5,239 nt of DNA. Origin: Chthoniobacterales bacterium. GTDB taxonomy: Bacteria; Verrucomicrobiota; Verrucomicrobiia; Chthoniobacterales; UBA10450. The stretch spans positions 1 to 5,239 of the forward strand of contig JACCXL010000036.1 in the NCBI GenBank assembly GCA_013697015.1, in the 5' to 3' direction. Numbering within the stretch: position 1 is the first letter of the stretch; each line of letters opens with the position of its first letter. The notes beneath the pieces are model-generated. The model was not told where the DNA came from and did no database searches. It was given only the letters and a program-made list of their open reading frames with translations. Shown here piece by piece: positions 1 through 4,741 of this stretch. The translations under genes and the position numbers were made by a program.

Positions 1-952
1 TGCTGTAGGCGAGCAAAACGCCTACGGCATAGATCGCGAGATAACGCACCGTAATGTCCTTGAACCATTGACAGAGAGCACAGGCCAGCAACCCGATGGC
101 AACGGCGGCTTCGTAGCGTCCGATTAGCATCAGCCAGTACCACCATTTCTTTTCGTGCCCGTTGCCGTTGCTTCCTGTTTTGAACCAGGCGTCAAAAGTT
201 TTGTAGAGTCCCTTTACTCCGCTCCAGTGAAAGAACGTGCCCGAGTAGAATAACACGATCGCAGCTACGCCGGCGATAATTACGATCGAAAGATCCAGGT
301 AACTCCAGGTCTGCCGTGCCGGTTTTGCGTTCGAGGAACGGGTGATCTGGTGTGAAAGCCATGCGGCGAAAGTCGCAATCACGGCGCAGCCGATATGGAT
401 AATGTAGGTCTCCTTTGTCAGGATCATGCCAGCAAGACCCATCCCTGTGCACCAAAGATAGCCGGAGGTTCCAAGTTTCCAGAGCCCGAGTAGTCCGAGG
501 ATGAAGAGCATGGAGAAGAGCAGCAGCCAGACTTCGTGGATCGAGTAACGCCCGTAGAAGACGAAGCCGGGAGATACCGCCATCGCCAGTGCCGCCAGGC
601 GGCTGGCGTTGCGCCCAAAAATAGGTTCGAACTTCAGCGCCAGATAGATAGAGGCGATGCTCGCGCAAACTACCGGGAGGCGCAGCGCCCAGAGATTTCT
701 CCCGAACAAGGTTTGGGAGAGAAAGAGAATGTAGAAGTGCAGCGGCCCGTGGTAGTTCGTCGGATCGTATTTGTAGAAGCCGTTCTTCGTCATTTGGTCG
801 ACGAACCAGCCATTGATCCCCTCGTCGAAATGCGGCGGTTTGATTCCGAGAAGAAAGAACCGGAGGAACGCGCCCAGCGCCAGGATCAGCCACGGAGTCC
901 AATCCGTCGCCGCGAGGCGTGCCTGCCACTGCTCGAAGCGATCCCCCTCCAC
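1..952 (-). CDS. Agl23-like GT-C family membrane glycosyltransferase, N-terminal part (runs off left edge)
   Basis: Reading the minus strand, one frame stays open from about 1009 to base 1 (about 317 codons from the chosen start) with no stop, so the C-terminus lies outside the window. The protein is rich in hydrophobic segments; the first is at residues ~19-37 and several more follow. The first long loop holds HFDEG (Asp43-Glu44), followed by YHGPLHFY (residues ~67-74). This acidic pair in loop 1 is the hallmark of GT-C/PMT/ArnT-type transferases that use polyprenyl-phosphate sugars, and the local wording matches the TIGR03663 'flippase activity-associated Agl23' family as I know it. Its natural role in bacteria is not settled; surface-glycan assembly is inferred from the adjacent rmlB. 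Start: GTG at 952 is preceded by AGGAG with 8-nt spacing. The alternative ATG at 1009 has no Shine-Dalgarno sequence and would overlap the rmlB start codon. Family call fairly sure, exact substrate unknown. Confidence 0.88.
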   Translation of the reverse strand, partial: MEGDRFEQWQARLAATDWTPWLILALGAFLRFFLLGIKPPHFDEGINGWFVDQMTKNGFYKYDPTNYHGPLHFYILFLSQTLFGRNLWALRLPVVCASIASIYLALKFEPIFGRNASRLAALAMAVSPGFVFYGRYSIHEVWLLLFSMLFILGLLGLWKLGTSGYLWCTGMGLAGMILTKETYIIHIGCAVIATFAAWLSHQITRSSNAKPARQTWSYLDLSIVIIAGVAAIVLFYSGTFFHWSGVKGLYKTFDAWFKTGSNGNGHEKKWWYWLMLIGRYEAAVAIGLLACALCQWFKDITVRYLAIYAVGVLLAYS

Positions 953-960
953 GGGAGAAT

Positions 961-965
961 CTCCT
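961..965 (-). promoter_or_regulatory. Shine-Dalgarno site that favours the GTG start at 952
   Basis: On the minus strand AGGAG (within GAGGAG) lies 8 nt upstream of GTG 952. It is the best ribosome-binding signal near the start of the membrane protein and the reason for preferring GTG 952 over ATG 1009. Confidence 0.6.
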
Positions 966-1001
966 CGCGCGGCGTCATCGCCACTGCTAGTACGCCCTGC
1001 G

Positions 1002-1991
1002 ATGCGCATTCTCGTGACCGGTGGCTGTGGGTTCATCGGAAGCAACTTTATTCGGTATATTCTGGAACATTACAAGCCGGCGTCGGTCAGCAATGTGGAC
1101 GTGCTGACGTATGCCGGAAATCTCGCGAACCTCGACGGCGTCGCACAGGAACACGGCGAGCGCTACGACTTTTTCAAGGCTGATATCGCGAACGCCGATC
1201 AAATGGATGCCTTGATGACGGAACATCAGTTCTACGCCGTCATCAATTTTGCGGCTGAATCGCACGTCGATCGGAGCATCAATTCGCCGCAGAATTTCAT
1301 TCACACGAATGTGGTTGGCACGAGCGTGCTGCTGGACTGTGCCCGGCGGCACGGGGTCCAGCGCTTCCTGCAAATTTCGACCGACGAAGTCTACGGCTCG
1401 TTAGGCGAAGAGGGACGGTTTTCCGAGCAGTCGCCGCTTGCTCCCAGCTCTCCGTATTCCGCGAGCAAAGCCGGCGCCGACCTGCTCGCGCTGGCCTGTC
1501 ACAGAACCTTCGGCCAGGAGGCGATCGTGACGCGTTGCTCGAACAATTACGGCCCGTATCAATTTCCGGAAAAGTTGATCCCGCTCATGATCATCAATGC
1601 TCTGCGCGATGATTTGCTGCCGGTCTATGGCGACGGTTTGAACGTGCGCGATTGGATTCACGTGGAGGACCATTGTGCCGGAATCGTGGCAGCGCTCTTC
1701 GAAGGCAAACCAGGCGCGGTTTATAATTTCGGCGGGAACAGCGAGATGCCGAATTTGGAAACTGTCCAACTCATCCTGCAAAAACTGGGAAAACCGGCGA
1801 GTCTGATTTCTTTCGTGACGGACCGGCTGGGGCACGACCGGCGTTACGCGATCGATTCCTCTTTCGCGCAGCGCGAGCTAAAGTGGAAGCCGCTGCATAA
1901 CTTCAAGGAAGGATTAGAGACCACGATTGATTGGTATCGGAACAACACTTCCTGGTGGGAGCCGCTCCTCGAACGCACCGGGCGTCATTGA
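1002..1991 (+). CDS. rmlB: dTDP-glucose 4,6-dehydratase (RmlB/RfbB)
   Basis: A 329-residue extended short-chain dehydrogenase that converts dTDP-D-glucose to dTDP-4-keto-6-deoxy-D-glucose with bound NAD+, the second step of dTDP-rhamnose and related deoxysugar synthesis in the cytoplasm. Visible motifs: nucleotide-binding TGGCGFIG at residues 6-13 (Cys where Ala is commoner), AAESHVDRS at ~84-92, STDEVYG at 126-132 with the catalytic Asp128-Glu129 pair, YxxxK (Tyr152, Lys156), NNYGPYQFPEKLIP at 181-194, and the C-terminal substrate-domain stretch GHDRRYAID at 277-285. Length is slightly below the usual 335-360. The ATG at 1002 gives the canonical MRILVTGG start; upstream in-frame ATGs would add unrelated sequence. 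No clear Shine-Dalgarno is visible. It is divergent from the GT-C membrane protein, with starts about 50 bp apart, suggesting a surface-polysaccharide locus. Its internal and C-terminal parts recur as degraded fragments at 2743-2859 and 3908-4030. Confidence 0.97.
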   Translation: MRILVTGGCGFIGSNFIRYILEHYKPASVSNVDVLTYAGNLANLDGVAQEHGERYDFFKADIANADQMDALMTEHQFYAVINFAAESHVDRSINSPQNFIHTNVVGTSVLLDCARRHGVQRFLQISTDEVYGSLGEEGRFSEQSPLAPSSPYSASKAGADLLALACHRTFGQEAIVTRCSNNYGPYQFPEKLIPLMIINALRDDLLPVYGDGLNVRDWIHVEDHCAGIVAALFEGKPGAVYNFGGNSEMPNLETVQLILQKLGKPASLISFVTDRLGHDRRYAIDSSFAQRELKWKPLHNFKEGLETTIDWYRNNTSWWEPLLERTGRH

Positions 1992-2007
1992 ACTGGCTCG
2001 GCTAGTC

Positions 2008-2036
2008 TTGACAAATAGTCTCAGCGAGACCATAGT
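2008..2036 (+). promoter_or_regulatory. Candidate sigma70-type promoter of the Phd/PIN toxin-antitoxin operon
   Basis: TTGACA (2008-2013, perfect -35 consensus) is followed after exactly 17 bp by CATAGT (2031-2036, 4 of 6 matches to TATAAT). The predicted transcription start, 6-8 bp after the -10, falls on about 2042-2044, i.e. at the ATG 2043, implying a leaderless or nearly leaderless transcript. This agrees with the absence of a good Shine-Dalgarno. Prediction only. Confidence 0.5.
2018..2030. promoter_or_regulatory. Palindrome in the promoter spacer, candidate autoregulatory operator
   Basis: GTCTC-AGC-GAGAC is a perfect 5-bp inverted repeat with a 3-bp centre, sitting exactly between the -35 and -10 boxes of the TA promoter. 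Phd/YefM-family antitoxins, alone or with toxin, bind palindromes over their own promoter, so this is the natural operator candidate. A direct repeat TAGTCT (2003-2008 and 2016-2021) overlaps the -35 and the left arm. Confidence 0.45.
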
Positions 2037-2042
2037 GTGACC

Positions 2043-2297
2043 ATGCAATCAGTGAGCGTGGCCACATTGAAGAGCAAACTTAGCCAATACCTCGAGGCCG
2101 TGAAGAAAGGGAAGGAGATCATCGTCACTTCCCATCAGCACCCCATCGCGCGGCTGGTGCCGCTCGAGAAAGCGTCGTCATCCGATCTGGTGGTCATGTC
2201 CGCGGCAAAACCGCTCTCGTCTCTGAAGAAGCTCGACGGCATCAGCCTCACGTTCGATCCGGTGGACTTCCTGCTCGAAGATCGCCGCCGGCGATGA
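2043..2297 (+). CDS. Phd/YefM-family antitoxin
   Basis: A small protein (84 residues from ATG 2043; 86 if GTG 2037 is used). The N-terminal half follows the Phd/YefM pattern: a short beta strand SVSVATLK, then KLSQYLEAVKKGKEIIVTS and the HPIARLVPL strand (residues ~33-41), the dimerising DNA-binding fold of type II antitoxins. The C-terminal half is variable and ends in an acidic-then-basic tail (ED followed by four Arg); in this family that region wraps around the toxin. Its stop overlaps the toxin start by ATGA (4 bp), so the two are translationally coupled. ATG 2043 is preferred because it lies at the expected +1 of the upstream promoter, but GTG 2037 cannot be excluded. The role as neutraliser and autorepressor is inferred from family and context. 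Confidence 0.88.
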   Translation: MQSVSVATLKSKLSQYLEAVKKGKEIIVTSHQHPIARLVPLEKASSSDLVVMSAAKPLSSLKKLDGISLTFDPVDFLLEDRRRR

Positions 2298-2710
2298 ACG
2301 TTTACCTCGATTCTTCGGTTGTTCTGCGACGATTGCGTCGGGAAGCCTCGCCCTTCTCCGCTTGGGCCACTTGGGATCACGCCTATGCTAGCGTCCTGCT
2401 TAAAGTGGAGACCTTTCGGACGATTGATCGCATCCGTCTGAGCGGAAAGGTGGATGACGACGAAGCAGCGGCGTTGCTCAGCCGGGCGGGCGCCATGCTC
2501 GACGTCATCGAGTTCGTCCCGCTGAGCGCCGCGATTCTCGACCGCGCCTCGCAATCGTTTCTGACCGCGCTGGGAACTTTGGATGCTCTGCATCTCGCGA
2601 CCGCACTGCGTCTGGTGGAGGCTGGCTTCGCCGGGTTGATGTTCCTGACCCACGATGCCGAGCTGGCGCTCGCCGCCCGCAGCGTCAGCTTCCGAGTTGA
2701 GGGCGCGTAG
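2294..2710 (+). CDS. vapC: PIN-domain ribonuclease toxin (VapC type)
   Basis: A 138-residue PIN-domain protein, the usual VapC length. The four acidic positions that hold Mg2+/Mn2+ in this nuclease fold are all present: Asp6 in YLDSSVV, Glu39 in KVETFR, Asp97 in LDALHLATA and Asp121 in LTHDAEL. Nothing suggests inactivation. VapC toxins cleave specific RNAs, often tRNA or rRNA, and are held in check by the cognate antitoxin; the target here cannot be read from sequence. The start ATG overlaps the antitoxin stop (ATGA), so a separate ribosome site is not needed. The partner is Phd/YefM-like rather than an AbrB-type VapB, a common pairing. The gene ends about 30 bp before the rmlB fragment, so the operon lies between the intact and broken rmlB copies. 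Confidence 0.93.
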   Translation: MNVYLDSSVVLRRLRREASPFSAWATWDHAYASVLLKVETFRTIDRIRLSGKVDDDEAAALLSRAGAMLDVIEFVPLSAAILDRASQSFLTALGTLDALHLATALRLVEAGFAGLMFLTHDAELALAARSVSFRVEGA

Positions 2711-2742
2711 ACAACTCAGGTCAGTTCACCCAACTCGCTGAT

Positions 2743-2859
2743 GCGCTGGTCTGACACGTCCGGGCGGAAGGCCCTAGTCACCCGTTGCTCGAACAATTAC
2801 GGTCCCATCAATTTCCGGAGAAATTGATCCCGCTCATGATTATCAATGCCCTGCAAGAT
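2743..2859 (+). pseudogene. Internal fragment of a second, diverged rmlB
   Basis: This stretch aligns with rmlB 1488-1610 (residues ~163-203). It begins with a 15-base block matching at 13 positions (2743-2757), then a gap, and the best part is 2780-2859 against 1530-1610: by eye about 71 of 81 positions match with one single-base deletion. The peptide VTRCSNNYGP is readable in one frame and QFPEKLIPLMIINAL in the next, so the deletion after 'GP' shifts the frame. Both ends of the gene are missing. The level of change, including silent third-position changes, says this is not a recent copy of the neighbour but an older duplicate or a piece of a different rmlB. It fuses in frame to the VEVYALN-type module at about 2851-2860. 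Confidence 0.85.
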
Positions 2860-3073
2860 CCGACGCTGGAGTTGCACGATGGCAACGGCACGCTCATCGA
2901 CTCGAACGACAACTCGCAGACCCAGGAAGCGGAGATCATTGCGACCACGATCGCGCCGCCGAACGACTTGGAATCTGCCATCGTGCGAACCCCCGGGCAA
3001 TTACACTGCGATCGTTAGCGGTGCCGGCGGCACCACCAGCTTGGCGTTCGTCGAAGTTTACGCGCTCAATTGA
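2851..3073 (+). pseudogene. VEVYALN-type C-terminal module, copy 1, frameshifted
   Basis: Downstream of the rmlB fragment the reading continues as LQDPTLELHDGNGTLID, then SNDN, AEIIATTIAPPNDLESAIV, and after a frame change PGNYTAIVSG...TTSLAFVEVYALN and a stop (3071-3073). Compared with copy 2 (4890-5062), 5 bases are missing around 2988-2993, between the codons for 'IVRT' and 'PGNY', which breaks the frame. I know this tail as a recurring C-terminal unit of large, probably exported proteins of soil Verrucomicrobiota; its function is unknown to me. No N-terminal part of such a protein is present here: the sequence before it is rmlB. It is therefore a remnant, probably not expressed as a functional protein. 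Confidence 0.8.
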
Positions 3074-3326
3074 GTGGCGCATGCCTTCGGCCTGCGATCT
3101 ACTGGAACGCACGCAAGGCACTTGCTCTACACTGCGGCACTGCAACCGGCGTCGTTGGCAGCGATGACGGCACTGGCAGAAGTTTGGCAATTGGACATTC
3201 CGAGAGATTTCGCGCGCGCACGGCGGCTGCAGGCTGTGTCCCGATAGGACCTCTTCGTTCGCTTTCAACGCGCGTCACCGGGCTCGGCTTAAAGGTTGGC
3301 TTGCCGCAGAGCCCCGCGCTAAAGTC
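3074..3326 (+). other. Stretch without a convincing gene
   Basis: Between the VEVYALN ending and the nucleotidyltransferase region I recognise no gene. A frame from GTG 3074 to the stop at 3245-3247 is open for 57 codons and reads fairly protein-like near its end (ALAEVWQLDIPRDFARARRL), but it has no ribosome site and no family I can name. It could be another gene scrap. No clear promoter or terminator was found. Confidence 0.3.
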
Positions 3327-3529
3327 CTGCGATTGCGAAACGAAAAAGAATTTCGAAGCAGGCTGCGAAAGCTCCGGCGTCTGCCCGGGTTCAGCGAGCA
3401 CGAGGCCATCGTCTGTTCGCGCGCAGTCTGGCGGCGACGCCGGATCAGCGGTGGGAAATGAACGTGAACTTTCTCCGCTCGCTCGGCTTCTCTACGCTCT
3501 CCGCAAAGAAGAAATTGCTTTTCAGGTAG
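3327..3529 (+). pseudogene. Possible frameshifted small partner gene of the nucleotidyltransferase
   Basis: Two short frames look protein-like and would join by a one-base shift near 3405-3412. The first, from CTG 3327 or TTG 3333, includes EFRSRLRKLRRLPGFSEHEA. The second, ending at the TAG 3527-3529, includes SLAATPDQRWEMNVNFLRS and SLGFSTLSAKKK. The 'TPDQRWEMN..FLRSLG' wording resembles small proteins I have seen encoded just upstream of nucleotidyltransferase-like toxins, but I cannot name a family. Neither frame has an ATG at a suitable place (the second could only start at ATT 3332 or internally) and no Shine-Dalgarno is visible. It overlaps the nucleotidyltransferase by about 79 bp in another frame. 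Either it is a decayed antitoxin or the second frame is a real protein with an unusual start. Confidence 0.35.
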
Positions 3530-3906
3530 CCGGGATGACAGCCGCCCTCCTGCAGGGCGTTCCTGTGACAACCCTGGACGCGGATCTGTGGATCAATTTG
3601 CCGGAACGCAGATACGTCCGCGTTCTCGGCATCTGCCAGGAACTGGGCGCGACGATTCTGGCCAGGACGGTGGTCGCATTGAGCGACAACACGTTCGTGA
3701 ATTTCTTCTATCGAATCGATGGTTTGGAAGACTTTGAGGCGGAATCGGGTGCCGTGGTGAAGCTCGATTGGCTCGGCCTGCGCGTAGCCGTGCTTCCACT
3801 GCAATCGATCATCAAGAGTAAACGCGCCGTGGCGCGGCCCAAAGATATCGCCCATTTGCCGTTGCTGGAGCAAACGTTGCGCGTTCAACGGTTGCCCCAG
3901 ATCTAA
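3451..3906 (+). CDS. Minimal-nucleotidyltransferase-like protein (candidate AbiEii/MNT-type toxin)
   Basis: A 151-residue protein from GTG 3451. The N-terminal helix LARLLYALRKEEIAFQVAG leads into the nucleotidyltransferase core: VAGMTAALLQG (residues 26-36), then VPVTTLDADLWI (37-48), where Asp43 and Asp45 form the metal-binding DxD pair. The usual GG/GS signature is replaced by GM (28-29). The C-terminal part has VKLDWLG (103-109) and the typical ending IIKSKRAVARPKDIAHLPLLE (a Lys/Arg-rich turn and final helix). Proteins of this kind (AbiEii/MNT/DUF6036-like) transfer nucleotides and are often toxins paired with a small upstream gene; function here is inferred. Start uncertain: GTG 3451 keeps the first helix; ATG 3535 would cut into the core and is unlikely. 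Upstream codons of the same open frame (from 3070) do not look like this family. It stops directly before the second rmlB fragment. Confidence 0.72.
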   Translation: MGNERELSPLARLLYALRKEEIAFQVAGMTAALLQGVPVTTLDADLWINLPERRYVRVLGICQELGATILARTVVALSDNTFVNFFYRIDGLEDFEAESGAVVKLDWLGLRVAVLPLQSIIKSKRAVARPKDIAHLPLLEQTLRVQRLPQI

Positions 3907-3907
3907 G

Positions 3908-4030
3908 GCGAGATCATCATTCTTTCGCCCGACGCGAGCCGAAGTGGAAACCGTGGCACCAGTTCCGCGAAGGCCTCGAATCGACCATACGCTGTTGTCT
4001 GAACAACCGCTGGTGGGAGCCGCTACTCCC
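3908..4030 (+). pseudogene. C-terminal fragment of a second rmlB
   Basis: This region aligns with rmlB ~1849-1970 (residues ~284-322). The readable peptide is SFARREPKWKPWHQFREGL, then ESTIRCCLNN and RWWEPLL, against SFAQRELKWKPLHNFKEGL, ETTIDWYRNN and TSWWEPLL in the intact gene. There is no start, the sequence before ~3908 belongs to the nucleotidyltransferase gene, and the conserved WY has become CC. It lacks one codon near 'NN..WWEP'. It stops matching around 4030, just before the end of the minus-strand toxin gene (4036). With the fragment at 2743-2859 it brackets about 1.05 kb of unrelated sequence and lacks residues ~204-283, as if one old rmlB had been split and its middle replaced. 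Confidence 0.85.
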
Positions 4031-4035
4031 CAGCA

Positions 4036-4290
4036 TTACAGCTTGTTGTAATCCTCATGGCTGCCGATCCACGTCCAGACGAATGTTTTAGCGTCGAGAA
4101 AATAGCCGGCGGCGCGGTAATGCTCGCCGACGCGCACCGACCACTGTCCGTACTTAAAGGGCTTGAAGCGCAACGACGGATGTTGCTGATCCGCGAGCCA
4201 GAGCTGGTAGTTCTTGAAGGCGAGGCGCTGCGTCCCTTCTGGCAACTTCGCGAAACGTTTCCAGAACGAGACAGCGACCCTGGAGGTCAT
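4036..4290 (-). CDS. RelE/ParE-superfamily toxin (HigB-like)
   Basis: An 84-residue basic protein with the RelE/ParE layout: N-terminal helix region with FWKRFAKLPEGTQRLAFKNY (residues ~9-28), LWLADQQHPSLRFKPFK (30-46), then the beta-sheet strands WSVRVGEHYRAAGYF (50-64) and the ending VWTWIGSHEDYNKL (71-84). The HPSL.FK, SVRVG..YRA and WIGSHEDY stretches are typical of the 'mRNA interferase RelE/ParE-like' proteins that end in an Ile-Gly-x-His motif. Members usually cut mRNA at the ribosome or poison gyrase; which applies here is not visible. The ATG overlaps the stop of the upstream antitoxin by 4 bp (ATGA at 4287-4290 read on the minus strand), so it is coupled to it. Its end lies about 6 bp from the rmlB fragment, in convergent orientation. 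Complete and apparently intact. Confidence 0.88.
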   Translation of the reverse strand: MTSRVAVSFWKRFAKLPEGTQRLAFKNYQLWLADQQHPSLRFKPFKYGQWSVRVGEHYRAAGYFLDAKTFVWTWIGSHEDYNKL

Positions 4291-4508
4291 TTCTCGCCCG
4301 GCGAGGGAAACTCGCGCAAACGCCCTGCCTTCGCATCCGCCTCGGCCTCAAGCATCAACTTGTTCAGCTTGCCGCCGGGTTCGGCATCGGCACGCATCTG
4401 CTTGTCCCACTCGTCGTCGGGCCAGTCGTGGAGCAGCGCATTAAGCTCGCAACGCTCGCGCGGCGAGAGCCGGTCGATGGCCGTTTTGATCTCCTCCACT
4501 GTGCTCAT
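4287..4508 (-). CDS. Antitoxin of the RelE/ParE-like pair
   Basis: A 73-residue acidic protein from ATG 4508: MSTVEEIKTAIDRLSPRER begins with a short helix pair, then LNALLHDWPDDEWDKQMRAD and KLNKLMLEAEADAKAGRLRE. This 'EI..AI..L...E......W....D.WD.Q...D...GKL..L..EA.A....G' pattern is that of small antitoxins I know as partners of RelE/ParE toxins; no classical helix-turn-helix is evident. The frame is open upstream to 4622, but the 38 extra codons look unrelated and the internal ATG 4508 matches the family start. It precedes the toxin with an ATGA overlap. Upstream lie a TTGACA box and a palindrome, suggesting self-regulation. Function inferred from family resemblance and context. Confidence 0.8.
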   Translation of the reverse strand: MSTVEEIKTAIDRLSPRERCELNALLHDWPDDEWDKQMRADAEPGGKLNKLMLEAEADAKAGRLREFPSPGEK

Positions 4509-4509
4509 G

Positions 4510-4546
4510 GCTTTTAAAGCTTGTATCCGCCTCTGCCACTTGTCAA
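4510..4546 (-). promoter_or_regulatory. Candidate promoter/operator of the RelE-type TA operon
   Basis: On the minus strand a perfect TTGACA (4546-4541) starts 38 bp before the antitoxin ATG. The -10 is weak: TACAAG at 15-bp spacing is the best I see. Right before the start codon lies a perfect palindrome GCTTT-T-AAAGC (4510-4520), a candidate operator. The layout resembles that of the first TA operon: -35 about 35 bp ahead of ATG, a palindrome nearby, no good Shine-Dalgarno. Confidence 0.35.
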
Positions 4547-4682
4547 AATCACGCCCTCTACCGACTTCCGACCTCGCATCGCCGCCGCGCGGCTCCGGCA
4601 GGCGGGTGGATGCGTCGCTCATACGCGATTGATCTTGCCCGGCGAAGGATGGGGGAGCATGATTGGCGCAAGAAGGTGCGCG
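4547..4682. other. Intergenic stretch, no gene recognised
   Basis: Between the RelE-type operon and the VEVYALN remnant I see no convincing coding region on either strand. The minus-strand extension of the antitoxin frame (to 4622) and the plus-strand frames here have no family resemblance. Confidence 0.4.
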
Positions 4683-4706
4683 GTCGAAGTATACGCACGC
4701 TCATTG
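4683..4706 (+). pseudogene. Remnant of a VEVYALN module ending (copy 3)
   Basis: The bases encode VEVYA and resemble the ending of copy 1 (3050-3073): GTCGAAGT, one change, then TACGC, a 2-base insertion, GCTCA and TTG with one base lost. The match is short (about 22 of 25 positions by eye), so it may be chance, but it lies just upstream of the next VEVYALN gene, as expected if such genes once stood in tandem and one was deleted down to its tail. Confidence 0.35.
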
Positions 4707-4726
4707 GTCGAGGCGTTCTTTCTTCA

Positions 4727-4732
4727 AAGGAG
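4727..4732 (+). promoter_or_regulatory. Shine-Dalgarno site for the small VEVYALN protein
   Basis: AAGGAG lies 9 nt upstream of ATG 4742. It is one of the clearest ribosome sites in the window and decides the start over the upstream in-frame ATG at 4610. Confidence 0.65.
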
Positions 4733-4741
4733 ACCATCAAG

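Noticed and set aside
192..929. Long minus-strand frame (245 codons) inside the GT-C gene
   Set aside because: It is in a different frame from the continuous membrane-protein frame, is Arg/Pro-rich, and has no family resemblance, whereas the other frame carries HFDEG and clear hydrophobic segments.
813..1001. N-terminal extension of rmlB from ATG 813
   Set aside because: The extra residues are Ser/Arg-rich without resemblance to RmlB; ATG 1002 gives the canonical MRILVTGG start.
536..1183. Plus-strand frame of 215 codons opposite the GT-C gene and the rmlB start
   Set aside because: Low-complexity Arg/Glu-rich product, antisense to one real gene and out of frame with rmlB.
1401..1835. Minus-strand frame opposite rmlB
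   Set aside because: Antisense shadow of a well-recognised gene.
2135..2653. Minus-strand frame opposite the Phd/PIN operon
   Set aside because: Antisense shadow; both plus-strand genes have full family motifs.
3070..3450. Upstream part of the nucleotidyltransferase frame as a longer protein
   Set aside because: The 127 extra residues do not resemble the family and overlap other protein-like frames; start placed at GTG 3451.
4057..4632. Plus-strand frame of 191 codons across the RelE-type operon
   Set aside because: Antisense to two recognisable TA genes with an ATGA overlap.
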